DNA of 50,369 nt from Methylobacterium ajmalii. GTDB lineage: Bacteria; Pseudomonadota; Alphaproteobacteria; Rhizobiales; Beijerinckiaceae. Each line of letters opens with the position of its first letter. Position 1 is the stretch's first letter. The position numbers were made by a program, and so were the translations under genes. The notes under the pieces are model-generated. The model worked only from the letters and a program-made list of their open reading frames with translations, was not told the origin of the DNA and made no database searches. The stretch covers positions 1 through 50,369 of the forward strand of contig NZ_JACWCT010000095.1 of assembly GCF_016613415.1 (NCBI RefSeq). The letters run 5' to 3'. Positions 17,209 through 25,583 of the stretch are shown here, in pieces.

Positions 17209-17370
17209 ATGCCGCACGATCATGGCCCCGCCGCGCCGGCCGACACTGCCGTCCCGCGCCGCCTGCCGGCGCCGTTCTCCCTGCTGCGGCAGGGACTCGG
17301 GCCGCGCCTCGCCCTGGCAACCCTGCCGGCCCTCGCGGTCTGGGGCCTGATCGGCTGGGCGACGGCGTGA
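17209..17370 (+). CDS. Small His-containing single-pass membrane protein in the znu operon
   Basis: A 53-residue product, unrecognised. It begins MPHDHG, has a basic middle (PRRLPAPFSLLRQGLGPR) and ends with one hydrophobic helix (LALATLPALAVWGLIGWATA), so it should be an inner-membrane protein with the His-containing N terminus probably in the cytoplasm. Its stop overlaps the znuC start (TGATG), which argues that it is translated and coupled to znuC. An in-frame ATG at 17149 would add 20 residues. Position between a Zur-type promoter and znuC suggests a role in zinc uptake, but nothing in the sequence proves one. Confidence 0.6.
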   Translation: MPHDHGPAAPADTAVPRRLPAPFSLLRQGLGPRLALATLPALAVWGLIGWATA

Positions 17371-18227
17371 TGGCGCCCCTCCCCCGCCCCGCGCCCGGCG
17401 GCGCCCTCGCCTTCCGCGGCCTCACCCTCGGCTATGCCCGACATCCGGCGGTCCACCACCTCGACGGCACGTTCCGCCCCGGTTCGCTCACGGCGGTGGT
17501 CGGGCCGAACGGCGCCGGCAAGTCGACCCTGCTCAAGGGCATCATGGGCGAGATCGGCCCGCTCGAGGGCGAGGTCGTCCGTTCGGGCCTGTCCCGCCAG
17601 GACATCGCCTATCTGCCGCAGGCGGCCGAGATCGACCGCGCCTTCCCGATCAGCGTCTTCGACCTCGTGGCGATGGGGCTGTGGCGCCGGGTCGGGCCGT
17701 GGCGCTCGCTCGGGCGGCATCGCGGCGCCGTCGAGGCGGCGCTGGCGGCGGTCGGTCTCACCGGCTTCGAGCGCCGGCCGATCGGCACCCTGTCGGGCGG
17801 CCAGCTGCGCCGGGCGCTCTTTGCCCGGGTCCTGCTCCAGGACGCCCGGGTGATCCTGCTCGACGAGCCCTTCGCGGCGATCGACGCCCGCACCACCGAC
17901 GAATTGCTCGCCCTGGTCCACGGCTGGCACGGCGAGGGCCGCACCGTGGTGGCGGTGCTGCACGACCTCGACCAAGTCGCCCGCCACTTCCCCGAGACGC
18001 TGCTGCTCGCCCGCGAGGCGGTGGCCTGGGGCGCCACCGCCACCGCGCTCACGCCCGAGAACCTGCGGCGGGCTCGCCGGCTCTGCGAGGCCTGGGACGA
18101 GGAGGCGCCGGTCTGCCGCGCTCCGGCGCAGCCCCATGCCCACGGGCCGCAAGACCACGGATCCCACGATCACGCATCCCACGACAACGGCCCTCACGGC
18201 CGCCACAACCACGGGCACGCCGCGTGA
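17370..18227 (+). CDS. znuC: ZnuC, zinc ABC transporter ATP-binding protein
   Basis: The 285-residue protein energises high-affinity zinc import across the inner membrane. It has Walker A GPNGAGKST (residues 45-53), a Q-loop at LPQAAEIDRAF, signature LSGGQLRRALFARVLL, Walker B VILLDEPFAAID, and the switch histidine in VAVLHDLDQV. The C-terminal 35 residues form a His-rich tail (ten His in about 31 residues), often seen in zinc-handling proteins. It overlaps the small protein upstream (TGATG) and znuB downstream (GTGA), so the three genes form a coupled operon. No znuA binding-protein gene is present. Confidence 0.93.
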   Translation: MAPLPRPAPGGALAFRGLTLGYARHPAVHHLDGTFRPGSLTAVVGPNGAGKSTLLKGIMGEIGPLEGEVVRSGLSRQDIAYLPQAAEIDRAFPISVFDLVAMGLWRRVGPWRSLGRHRGAVEAALAAVGLTGFERRPIGTLSGGQLRRALFARVLLQDARVILLDEPFAAIDARTTDELLALVHGWHGEGRTVVAVLHDLDQVARHFPETLLLAREAVAWGATATALTPENLRRARRLCEAWDEEAPVCRAPAQPHAHGPQDHGSHDHASHDNGPHGRHNHGHAA

Positions 18228-19090
18228 TCGACCTCCTGACCGCGCCCTTCGTCGAGTTCGCCTTCATGCGCCGGGCGCTCGCGGGCTGCGTCGCCCTGTC
18301 GGTGGGGGCCGCCCCGGTCGGGGTCTTCCTCACCCTGCGGCGCATGAGCCTGATGAGCGAGGCCATGAGCCACGCCATCCTGCCGGGCGCGGCGGTCGGC
18401 TTCCTGTGGGCCGGGCTGTCCTTGCCCGCCATGACCCTCGGCGGCCTCGTCGCCGGCCTCGCGGTGGCGATGCTCTCGGGCCTCGTCGCCCGCTCGACGG
18501 TTCTGCGCGAGGATGCCAGCCTCGCGGCCTTCTACCTGATCTCGCTGGCTGGCGGCGTACTGCTGATCTCGGCCCGCGGCTCGTCGATCGACCTCCTGCA
18601 CATCCTGTTCGGCACGGTGCTGGCGCTCGACGACGATGCGCTGGTGCTGCTCGGCGGCATCTCCACGGTGACGCTCATCGGCCTCGCGGTCGCCTACCGG
18701 CCGCTGGTGATGGAATGCGTCGATCCGCTCTTCCTGCGCTCGGTCGGCCGGGCGAGCGGGCCGGTGCACTACGCCTTCCTGGCGCTCGTGGTGCTCAACC
18801 TCGTCGGCGGCTTCGCGGCGCTCGGCACGCTGCTCGCCGTCGGGCTGATGCTGCTGCCGGCGATCACCGCCCGGTTCTGGGCCGTCGACCTCAGCGGCCT
18901 CCTGCCGGCCTCGGTGGTCCTGGCGCTGATGGCGAGCGTCGCGGGGCTCCTGGTTTCCTACTACGCCAGCCTGCCGACCGGTCCGGCGATCGTGCTCGCG
19001 GCCGGCGCGCTCTATCTCGCCTCGATGCTGCTCGGGCCCCGCGGCGGCCTCGTCTGGCGGCTGATCCCGGCCCGCCACCTGGAGGCGTGA
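18224..19090 (+). CDS. znuB: ZnuB, zinc ABC transporter permease
   Basis: The 288-residue membrane protein belongs to the ABC-3 permease family. Typical segments are MRRALAGCVALSVGAAPVGVF in the first helix, LRRMSLMSEAMSHAILPGAAVGFL just after it, the DLLHILFGTVLAL segment in the middle and FAALGTLLAVGLMLLPAITAR in the second half. It uses a GTG start inside the znuC stop (GTGA). It forms the zinc channel with ZnuC; the periplasmic ZnuA must be encoded elsewhere. It is the last gene of the operon and is convergent with the DUF2256 gene. Confidence 0.93.
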   Translation: MIDLLTAPFVEFAFMRRALAGCVALSVGAAPVGVFLTLRRMSLMSEAMSHAILPGAAVGFLWAGLSLPAMTLGGLVAGLAVAMLSGLVARSTVLREDASLAAFYLISLAGGVLLISARGSSIDLLHILFGTVLALDDDALVLLGGISTVTLIGLAVAYRPLVMECVDPLFLRSVGRASGPVHYAFLALVVLNLVGGFAALGTLLAVGLMLLPAITARFWAVDLSGLLPASVVLALMASVAGLLVSYYASLPTGPAIVLAAGALYLASMLLGPRGGLVWRLIPARHLEA

Positions 19091-19096
19091 GCGGCG

Positions 19097-19276
19097 CTAC
19101 CGGTCGCCTTGCGGCGCCTTCGCCGGCTCGCCCCGGTGGGCGGCGCGCCGGCAGGCGTCGGAGCAGTAGCGGACCTCGTCCCAGACCCGCTCCCACTTCT
19201 TGCGCCAGGCGAAGGGCCGGCCGCATCGGACGCAGACCTTCTGCGGCAGGTCGCCCTTGCGGCGCATCTTCGGCAT
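19097..19276 (-). CDS. DUF2256-family small zinc-ribbon-like protein
   Basis: The 59-residue protein has the DUF2256 pattern: a basic KGDLPQK start, [21 protein letters not shown], then RYCSDACRR. The four cysteines in two CxxC/CxxxC pairs suggest a small zinc ribbon. Function is unknown. It starts 4 bases after the stop of the formyltransferase-like gene and is surely in the same transcript. I recall members of this family lying beside iron-sulfur photolyase genes in other bacteria, which matches this locus. ATG 19276 is chosen; ATG 19267 is also in frame. Confidence 0.85.
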   Translation of the reverse strand: MPKMRRKGDLPQKVCVRCGRPFAWRKKWERVWDEVRYCSDACRRAAHRGEPAKAPQGDR

Positions 19277-19280
19277 CGGT

Positions 19281-20147
19281 TCAGCGCCCGGTCTTGCCGG
19301 CATCGGCCAGCGGAATCGCGCTCCAGCGGGTGATCTGCACGTAGCCGTCGCGGGCCGCCACCAGGATCTGGCGGCGGTAGGAATGCACCACCGTGCCGGG
19401 GGCGTGGCGGTGGGCCTCGGTCCAGCCCTGGGCCTCCTGGACGAAGACCCGGCCGTCGTTGATCCGCGCCAGGGTCTCGATGGCGCCGAAGGCCCGGACG
19501 CGGCGCAGGATCGCCTCGACCGGCTGGCGGAAGTCGAGGGTGCGGTCGAGGTCGCTCACCCGCGGCCAGTAGGCGCCGTCGCCCTGGGGCTCGGCCCGGC
19601 GCCACAGGGCGGGCAGGTCGCGGGCGATCGGCCCGCGGGCGAGCCGCACCGCCGCCATCTGGCAGCGGGCGAGCAGGGTCTCGTGTGTCTCGGCGCCCGA
19701 GATCGGGAAGAGATCCTGGGCCAGGATGTCGCCGGTGTCGAACCCGTCCTCGGCCAGCACGTGGACGGTGACGCCCCAGCTCTCGTAGGAATCCAGGATG
19801 GCGCGAAACAGCGGGTAGGGCCCGCGCCCGTCCGGCAGCGGCGAGGGATGGAAGTTGAGGGCGTAGCGCACCCGGCCCGGCCAGCCGGTGATCAGCCAGG
19901 GGTAGCCCGCCACCACCAGCGCCCAGTCGCGGCCGTGCTCGGCCGACAGCGCCTCGATGTCCGACACCCGCAGGCGGGAGAGCTGCATTGGCACCCGGTG
20001 GCGCCGCGCCAGGGCCACCACCGCGTCGTTCTGGTCGTAGATCCCGTCGCAGGGGCGGGTGAACAGCTTGATCGGCTGCCAGCCCGACGCGACCAGGGCC
20101 TCGAACACCCCGCCGAGGAAATCGATGCCCGCGAAGGCGAATTTCAC
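19281..20147 (-). CDS. Formyltransferase-family protein (Fmt-like)
   Basis: The 288-residue protein has the 10-formyltetrahydrofolate-dependent formyltransferase fold. The catalytic Asn-His-Asp set is visible in [16 protein letters not shown] (near residue 110) and [12 protein letters not shown] (near 147), and an Fmt C-terminal-like domain follows ([29 protein letters not shown]). The N-terminal [19 protein letters not shown] lacks the strict Fmt pattern, so it may formylate something other than Met-tRNA. It is divergent from the photolyase gene with a 120-base spacer and is followed at once by the DUF2256 gene. The substrate is unknown. Confidence 0.82.
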   Translation of the reverse strand: MKFAFAGIDFLGGVFEALVASGWQPIKLFTRPCDGIYDQNDAVVALARRHRVPMQLSRLRVSDIEALSAEHGRDWALVVAGYPWLITGWPGRVRYALNFHPSPLPDGRGPYPLFRAILDSYESWGVTVHVLAEDGFDTGDILAQDLFPISGAETHETLLARCQMAAVRLARGPIARDLPALWRRAEPQGDGAYWPRVSDLDRTLDFRQPVEAILRRVRAFGAIETLARINDGRVFVQEAQGWTEAHRHAPGTVVHSYRRQILVAARDGYVQITRWSAIPLADAGKTGR

Positions 20148-20267
20148 GTCACGGCTCCTTCCGATCCGCAGGCCCGCGCCGCCCGCCGCTCCCTGCGTCA
20201 GTTCGGCCCGGCCCCGGCGCCCCCGAACGCCCTAGCTAGCGTTATGGGCAGGCGGAAGGGAGCCGCA

Positions 20268-21917
20268 ATGGCGCGCGAGACGATTCACGGTGCGGCCCGC
20301 CGCCGCCGATCTCCCGTGCGCCACCTGCGCCTCGTCCTCGGCGACCAGCTCCATCCCCGGCTCGCCACCCTCACCGACCTCGATCCCGACGCCGATACGG
20401 TGCTGATGGTCGAGGTCATGGACGAGGCGACCTACGTGCGCCACCACAAGCAGAAGCTGGTGCTGGTGTTCTCGGCCATGCGCCATTTCGCGGCCGAGCT
20501 GCGCGAGCGCGGCATCCGGGTCGATTACGTGGAGCTGGAGGACCCGGACAACACCGGCTCGTTCACCGGCGAGGTCGCCCGCGCGCTCGCTCGCCACACG
20601 CCCGACCGGATCGTCGTCACCGAGGCCGGCGAATGGCGGGTCGAGGCGATGATGCGCGACTGGGAGGAGACGTTCGGCCTGCCCGTCGAGATCCGCGACG
20701 ATACCCGCTTCCTGTGCCCGCGCCCGGTCTTCGCCCGCTGGGCGGAGGGGCGCGAGGCCCTGCGGATGGAGACGTTCTACCGCGCCATGCGCAAGCGTAC
20801 CGGCTTCCTGATGGAGGGACGCGACCCGGTCGGCGGCCAGTGGAACTTCGACCACGACAACCGCCGCCGCCTGCCCGCCGGCCACGCCGTGCCGGAGCGC
20901 CGCCGTTTCGCGCCCGACGCCGTCACCCGGGAGGTGATGGCCCTCGTCGCCCGCCGCTTTCCCGACCATTTCGGCGACCTCGACGGCTTCGAATGGCCGG
21001 TGACCCGCACCGAAGCGCTCGCGGCCCTGCGGCACTTCCTCGACGACTGCCTGCCGGAGTTCGGCGACTACCAGGACGCCATGCGTTCGGGCACGCCGTT
21101 CCTCTATCACGGGCTGATCGCGCCCGCGCTCAACCTCGGCCTCCTCGACGCCGAGGAGGTCTGCCGCGCGGCGGAAGACCGGTGGCGCGACGGCGCGGCG
21201 CCGCTCAACGCGGTCGAGGGCTTCATCCGCCAGATCCTCGGCTGGCGCGAATACGTGCGCGGGCTCTACTGGGCCCGGATGCCGGACTATCCCGAGACCA
21301 ACGCGCTGGAGGCGACCCGCGACCTGCCGTGGTTCTACTGGTCGGGCGAGACCGCTATGGCCTGCCTCGCCGAGTGCGTGCGCGACACCAAAGCCCATGC
21401 CCACGCCCACCACATCCAGCGGCTGATGGTGCTCGGCAACTTCGCGCTGCTCGCCGGAATTGCGCCGCGCCAGGTCGAGGAATGGTTCCTGGTGGTCTAT
21501 GCCGACGCCTACGAGTGGGTGGAGCTTCCCAACGTCCACGGGATGGCGCTCTGGGCCGATGGCGGGCTCCTCGGCTCCAAGCCCTACGCCGCCTCGGGGG
21601 CCTATATCGACCGGATGTCGGATTACTGCCGGTCCTGCACCTACGACGTGAAGGCGAAGAGCGGCGAGACGGCCTGCCCGTTCAACTACCTGTACTGGAA
21701 CTTCCTGATCACCCACGAGGAGCGGCTGGGCCGCAACCCGCGCATGGCCATGCCCTACCGGACGCTCGCCAAGATGGCGCCGGCGCGCCGGTCCGAGGTT
21801 GTGGCGGATTCGGCCCGTTTCCTCGACGGCTTGAGCGCTTCAGAGGGGGAGCCAGGCGGTCAGCGTGCCGTAGACGCCCGGGCGCCGGATCTGTTCCTCG
21901 TAGACCCAGCCGGCTGA
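20268..21917 (+). CDS. Iron-sulfur bacterial cryptochrome/photolyase ((6-4) photolyase, PhrB/CryB type)
   Basis: The 549-residue protein belongs to the FeS-BCP branch of photolyases, which repair (6-4) photoproducts with light. It begins RHLRLVLGDQLHPRL. The four [4Fe-4S] ligands of Agrobacterium PhrB are present at matching distances: Cys366, Cys454, Cys457 and Cys470 (DYCRSCTYDV, ACPFNYLYW). The double histidine HAHHIQRLM at residues 381-382 aligns with the pair at the PhrB active site. AAGGGAG precedes the ATG at 20268; ATG 20244 is alternative. The last 26 residues, after FLDGLS, are unconserved and overlap bcsS on the other strand by 78 bases. Confidence 0.94.
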   Translation: MARETIHGAARRRRSPVRHLRLVLGDQLHPRLATLTDLDPDADTVLMVEVMDEATYVRHHKQKLVLVFSAMRHFAAELRERGIRVDYVELEDPDNTGSFTGEVARALARHTPDRIVVTEAGEWRVEAMMRDWEETFGLPVEIRDDTRFLCPRPVFARWAEGREALRMETFYRAMRKRTGFLMEGRDPVGGQWNFDHDNRRRLPAGHAVPERRRFAPDAVTREVMALVARRFPDHFGDLDGFEWPVTRTEALAALRHFLDDCLPEFGDYQDAMRSGTPFLYHGLIAPALNLGLLDAEEVCRAAEDRWRDGAAPLNAVEGFIRQILGWREYVRGLYWARMPDYPETNALEATRDLPWFYWSGETAMACLAECVRDTKAHAHAHHIQRLMVLGNFALLAGIAPRQVEEWFLVVYADAYEWVELPNVHGMALWADGGLLGSKPYAASGAYIDRMSDYCRSCTYDVKAKSGETACPFNYLYWNFLITHEERLGRNPRMAMPYRTLAKMAPARRSEVVADSARFLDGLSASEGEPGGQRAVDARAPDLFLVDPAG

Positions 21918-22622
21918 GACCCGCAGGCGCAGGTCGGCCGGGAGCGCGGCGGGCAGCACGACGTCGGTGGCGTGCAGGCCGAGGCTCCATTTCCGGTAGC
22001 CGGCAAGGTCGGCGTAGAGTGCGGCCTCCGGCCTGAGATAGGCCGCGCCGAGGCCCGCCCCCTGCAAGGCAACGACCTGCATTCCCCAGGACACCCGGCC
22101 CCAGGCGCTGCCGCGGGCGGTGCCGGCGATGAACGTGGCCGTGACGAGGGTCGCCTCGCTCGGCCGGGCCCACAGCTCCGCCTGGACCCTGGCCCCGAGC
22201 CGCGGCGCCGGCAGCCGCTTCGTCCCGGGACTGTCCAGCACCTCGAAGGCGAGTTCCGGCCCGGCGAACACCGCGACGACGCCCCAATCGTGCATCCATT
22301 GCCGGCCGGCCACGGCGCCGGCCAGGACGGTGTGGCGAGAGACCCGGGGCGGGCGCCCGCCCGCGGCGGCGCGCGGATCGCCCCACCAGTCGCGTTCGGT
22401 CCGCGTCCCGTAGCCGAGGGTCGCCAGGGCGACGACGCCGTCCCGGTCCACGCCGTCGGGGGCGTACTTGGCGCCGGCACTGACGAATGTGGAGCGACCG
22501 GCATCCAGGCTGCCGAACAACACCGTCCGGACCTCGTCCCGTTCGTCCGCACGCACCCCGCCGGCGCAGCCGAGGCACGCCGCCGTGTAGATCAGGGCGG
22601 GGCGAGCCGAGGGAAATGGCAC
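21840..22622 (-). CDS. bcsS: BcsS family protein (cellulose biosynthesis-associated)
   Basis: The 260-residue protein matches the BcsS pattern: a signal peptide (ALIYTAACLGCAGGVRA), then VLFGSLDAGRSTFVSAGAKYAPDG, VALATLGYGTRTE, and alternating beta-strand segments ending in GVYGTLTAWLPL, compatible with a small outer-membrane or periplasmic beta protein. The biochemical role of BcsS is not known to me. No bcsA, bcsB or bcsC is in the window, so it is an orphan here. Its 3' end overlaps the photolyase gene by 78 bases tail to tail. An inverted repeat lies 24-44 bases upstream of its start. Confidence 0.78.
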   Translation of the reverse strand: MPFPSARPALIYTAACLGCAGGVRADERDEVRTVLFGSLDAGRSTFVSAGAKYAPDGVDRDGVVALATLGYGTRTERDWWGDPRAAAGGRPPRVSRHTVLAGAVAGRQWMHDWGVVAVFAGPELAFEVLDSPGTKRLPAPRLGARVQAELWARPSEATLVTATFIAGTARGSAWGRVSWGMQVVALQGAGLGAAYLRPEAALYADLAGYRKWSLGLHATDVVLPAALPADLRLRVSAGWVYEEQIRRPGVYGTLTAWLPL

Positions 22623-22970
22623 GGCGACCGGGCGATCGTTGCGAAGATGGAAATATCTTTTCCATCGAACTCAGCGTCAACCACGAATGCTCGCCGCCGC
22701 ACAGGCAAGCGCCGACCACCTCTCGTCCATCCTCGACATCCGGGATGCAGGCCTGCTTGGGGGATCGCAGGCCTATCGCCCGAGCCGTGCCCCACGGGAC
22801 GGCCGAGGAACTGTCAGCACTCGTCGAGTTCGGCTGCCAATGCTTGAAAAAACAACGGTTTAGCGGTCATTTCCGCTTGAGCTTAACCATCGATTAACCG
22901 CACCATCGGACGCTTGGCCGGCAAAGCGCTTCGCATCCCGAGAAGGATCTTCGACACACGAGGAGGTTCC
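22623..22970. other. Intergenic region upstream of bcsS and usg
   Basis: About 350 bases with lower GC than its surroundings and no credible gene. It should hold divergent promoters for bcsS and the Usg-like gene. A near-palindrome lies at 22646-22666 close to bcsS. A GGAAC-N16-GTT match at 22807-22830 resembles the EcfG general-stress promoter form but lacks the usual C before GTT. AGGAGG at 22961-22966 is the usg ribosome-binding site. Confidence 0.5.
22646..22666. promoter_or_regulatory. Inverted repeat upstream of bcsS
   Basis: GATGGAAA (22646-22653) and TTTCCATC (22659-22666) form a perfect 8-bp inverted repeat around TATCT. It lies 24 bases before the bcsS ATG on the minus strand, so it could be an operator or a 5' leader hairpin. 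No known regulator box was recognised. Confidence 0.4.
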
Positions 22971-23240
22971 ATGGTCTCGAAGGAGTTCAAGCAGCAGATC
23001 GAGGGTTACGGCCTGACCACGGCCCACATCCTCTACCGCATCCCCGATCACCCCGGCGTCCTCCAGACCTTCATCTGGCAGGAATACGACCTCGCGCCGC
23101 GCTTCCCCGTCCTCACCGGCTTCCTCGAGTTCTGGAAGCGCGAGCTCGACGGTCCCCTGCACTCGGTCCGGGTGGCGCATTCCCGGCTGATCAAGCCGGC
23201 GGAATTCCGCGCCGTGAACGGCGTGCTGACGCTGCATTGA
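22971..23240 (+). CDS. usg: Usg-like family protein
   Basis: The 89-residue protein is a full-length Usg-like family member, very conserved in alphaproteobacteria: SKEFKQQIEGYGLTTAHILY, then RIPDHPGVLQTFIWQEYDLAPRFP, then FLEFWKRELDGPLHSVRVAHS. No enzymatic motif is visible and the function is unknown; gene names built on 'usg' elsewhere do not help. AGGAGG precedes the ATG at 22971. It stands alone between divergent bcsS and exoD, and is followed by a hairpin. Confidence 0.88.
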   Translation: MVSKEFKQQIEGYGLTTAHILYRIPDHPGVLQTFIWQEYDLAPRFPVLTGFLEFWKRELDGPLHSVRVAHSRLIKPAEFRAVNGVLTLH

Positions 23241-23249
23241 GCCCGGGAC

Positions 23250-23270
23250 GGGCCGAAGAATTTTCGGCCC
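23250..23270 (+). terminator. Hairpin after usg
   Basis: GGGCCGAA (23250-23257) and TTCGGCCC (23263-23270) form a perfect 8-bp stem with a 5-base loop, 9 bases after the usg stop. The bases that follow (CTGCCC) lack a T-run, so it is only a possible terminator. Confidence 0.5.
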
Positions 23271-23353
23271 CTGCCCTACGATTGCCGCCTTGGCCGTGTG
23301 TGAGACCCGCTACGGCCGCACCCTCACGGGCGCGGCGCTCACGTCGGTGAACC

Positions 23354-24229
23354 ATGCACAGGCGCCTCCTCTCCGCCGCCGGCCCGCTTCGACGGCGGCT
23401 CGCGCCCCTTGCCGCCGGTCCGGCCCATCCGGACCGGGCCACGGCCTCCCACGCACGCGGGTTGGCCCGCGCGGCGGAGTGGGCTAGAGGGGGCCGCGCG
23501 ACCCCGGCCAGGGCCGCAGCGACTCCGCCGGCGAGCGTCGCGCCCTCGATCGAGGAGGCCGCGATTTCCCCCGGGAGCGCCTCCCCGGCACCGGACGACC
23601 AGAGCCCCGTGACGCAATCCGCCCGCACCTCCGAGATCCTGACGGTCCTCGCCGCCCAGGACACCGAGCGGCTGACCGTCGGCGAGATCGTGGCGGTCCT
23701 GCGCGACCGGGCCTTCGCGCTCCTCGTCGTGCTGCTCGGCCTGCCCAACTGCCTGCCGATGCCGCCGCCGATCCCGCTGATCTGCGGCCTGCTCCTCGCC
23801 CTCGTGGCGGCGCAGATCGCCGCCGGCATGTCGGCGCCGTGGCTGCCGCGCTCGCTCCTCGGCCGCTCGATCGCCCGCTCCGACCTGCAACGGGCGGTCT
23901 CCCGCGCGGTGCCGCTGCTGCGCCGGCTCGAGCGCTGGTCGCGGCCGCGGCTGCGGGTGTTCGAGAACGACATCGGCATGCGCACCATGGGCGTGCTGAT
24001 CCTCGCCCTGTCGCTGGTACTGATCGTCGCCGCGCCTCTGGTCGGCCAGATCCCGCTCGGGCTGGCGGTCACGCTGGTCGGCCTCGGCCTCGTCGAGCGC
24101 GACGGCGTCGTGGTGGCGGCCGGCCTCGGCATCGGCGTGCTCGGCGTGCTGCTCAACCTCGGCTTCGTCTACGCGGTCTTCACCGCCGTGGTGGGCCTCC
24201 TCAACCTCGGGGCGGCCGCGGCGGCGTGA
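23354..24229 (+). CDS. exoD: ExoD-family membrane protein
   Basis: The conserved part, from about residue 90, is an ExoD domain: TSEILTVLAAQDTERLTVGEIVAVLRDRAFALLVVLLGLPNCLP in overlapping pieces, PPPIPLICGLLLALVAAQIA, and several further membrane helices ending in a hydrophobic C terminus. ExoD of Sinorhizobium affects exopolysaccharide amount and nodule invasion; the mechanism is unknown. The first 85 residues after the ATG at 23354 are Arg/Pro/Ala-rich and unlike the family, so translation may really begin at the GTG at 23609, giving 206 residues, the usual family length. Neither start has a strong ribosome-binding site. Confidence 0.85.
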   Translation: MHRRLLSAAGPLRRRLAPLAAGPAHPDRATASHARGLARAAEWARGGRATPARAAATPPASVAPSIEEAAISPGSASPAPDDQSPVTQSARTSEILTVLAAQDTERLTVGEIVAVLRDRAFALLVVLLGLPNCLPMPPPIPLICGLLLALVAAQIAAGMSAPWLPRSLLGRSIARSDLQRAVSRAVPLLRRLERWSRPRLRVFENDIGMRTMGVLILALSLVLIVAAPLVGQIPLGLAVTLVGLGLVERDGVVVAAGLGIGVLGVLLNLGFVYAVFTAVVGLLNLGAAAAA

Positions 24230-24362
24230 GGTCCTCTCACATCCAAGTGAGGGACGGTGCCCGGCGCGATCCATGCCGGGACCCGCGCCGAGGGCGGCGC
24301 GGGCGCCGGGATGCCGTCGGAGCCCGGCGTTACGGCCAATCCAGGCGCAGGCGGACGGTGCG

Positions 24363-24992
24363 ATGTCCCTCTCGATCAACCTTCCGCTGATCCTCTCGGC
24401 AGCCTTCGTCGCCAGCGCGAGCCCCGGGCCCGCGACCCTCGCGATCGCCGACACCGCGATGCAGGCCGGGCGCCGGACCGGCCTTGCGCTTGCGCTGGGC
24501 GTCGTGACCGGCTCGCTCGCCTGGTCGATCGCCGCGGCCCTCGGGCTTGCGGCCGTCATGGCGTCGAGCGCCTGGATGCTCGAGGCGATGCGCTATTGCG
24601 GCGGCGCCTACCTGCTGTATCTCGCCTACCGGTCGGCCCGCAGCGCGATCCGCGGGTCCGTGGCGCGGACGCCCGAGGTCGCCGACCTCTCCGCGCCGCG
24701 GGCCTACGCCAAGGGCCTCGCCCTGCACCTCACCAACCCGAAGGCGATCCTGTTCTTCGGCTCGCTCTACACGCTCGGGCTGTCGCCGCGGACCTCCGCC
24801 GCCGAGCTGATCCTTGTGATCGCCGCCGTCGGCCTGCAGAGCGCCGCGATCTTCACCGGCTACGCGCTGCTGTTCTCGCACGGCCGCATCGCCCGGGCCT
24901 ACCTGCGCCTGCGGCGCTGGTTCGAGGGGGCCTTCGCCCTGCTCTTCGCCGGGGCCGGCCTGAGGGTGCTGACGACGCGCCTGCCGGTCTGA
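24363..24992 (+). CDS. LysE/RhtB-family amino-acid exporter
   Basis: The 209-residue protein has about six membrane helices and the RhtB signature near its N terminus: ASASPGPATLAIADTAMQAGRRTGL. Later segments GGAYLLYLAYRSAR and GLALHLTNPKAILFFGSLY are also typical. Family members export amino acids or homoserine lactones; the substrate here is unknown. The ATG at 24363 starts the first helix; an upstream in-frame ATG at 24273 would add 30 unconserved residues. It is convergent with the MocA-like gene, only 5 bases apart. Confidence 0.9.
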   Translation: MSLSINLPLILSAAFVASASPGPATLAIADTAMQAGRRTGLALALGVVTGSLAWSIAAALGLAAVMASSAWMLEAMRYCGGAYLLYLAYRSARSAIRGSVARTPEVADLSAPRAYAKGLALHLTNPKAILFFGSLYTLGLSPRTSAAELILVIAAVGLQSAAIFTGYALLFSHGRIARAYLRLRRWFEGAFALLFAGAGLRVLTTRLPV

Positions 24993-24997
24993 CCGGC

Positions 24998-25583
24998 TCA
25001 GACGAGACCGGCCAGGGCCGCCGGCGTATCGACGTCGATCAGCACCCCGGCCTCGTCCACCGCCAGTTCGAGCACGTCGTCGCGCCGCGCCAGCAGCGGG
25101 CCGGCGCCGCGGTCGCCGGTGAGGCCGGCGATGCCGGCCGAGAGGAGACGGCGGTTGAGCAGGACCGGGTTGCCGCGCCGGCCGTCCTTCACCGGCACCA
25201 CCGCCGCGGGCGCGACCGGGGCGGCACGGAATGCCTCGGCGAGCCGGACGGGCAGGCCGGATCCGACCCGGGGCATGTCGCCGAGGAGCACGATCGCCCC
25301 CGTGACGGCCTCCGGCAGGGCCGCGAGCCCGGCGCGGAGCGAGGTGGAGAGGCCGGCGGCGTAATCAGGGTTGTCGACAATGGTCAGCGGCAGCCCGGCC
25401 AGCGCCTCGCGCACCTGCGCGCCGGCGTGACCCAGCACCGCCACGACCGGGCCGAGGCCGGCCTGCACCGCCGCCTCGGCGGCGTGGCGCACCAGCGGCT
25501 TGCCGTCGAGGACGCTCAGGAGCTTGGGGCTCGCCCCGAAGCGGGTGCCGCGCCCGGCGGCGAGCAGCACGGTGCCGACCGGG

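Noticed and set aside
22807..22830. EcfG general-stress promoter (GGAAC-N16-GTT) before usg
   Set aside because: The -10 part lacks the usual C before GTT and the site is 140 bases from the start codon. A chance match is likely.
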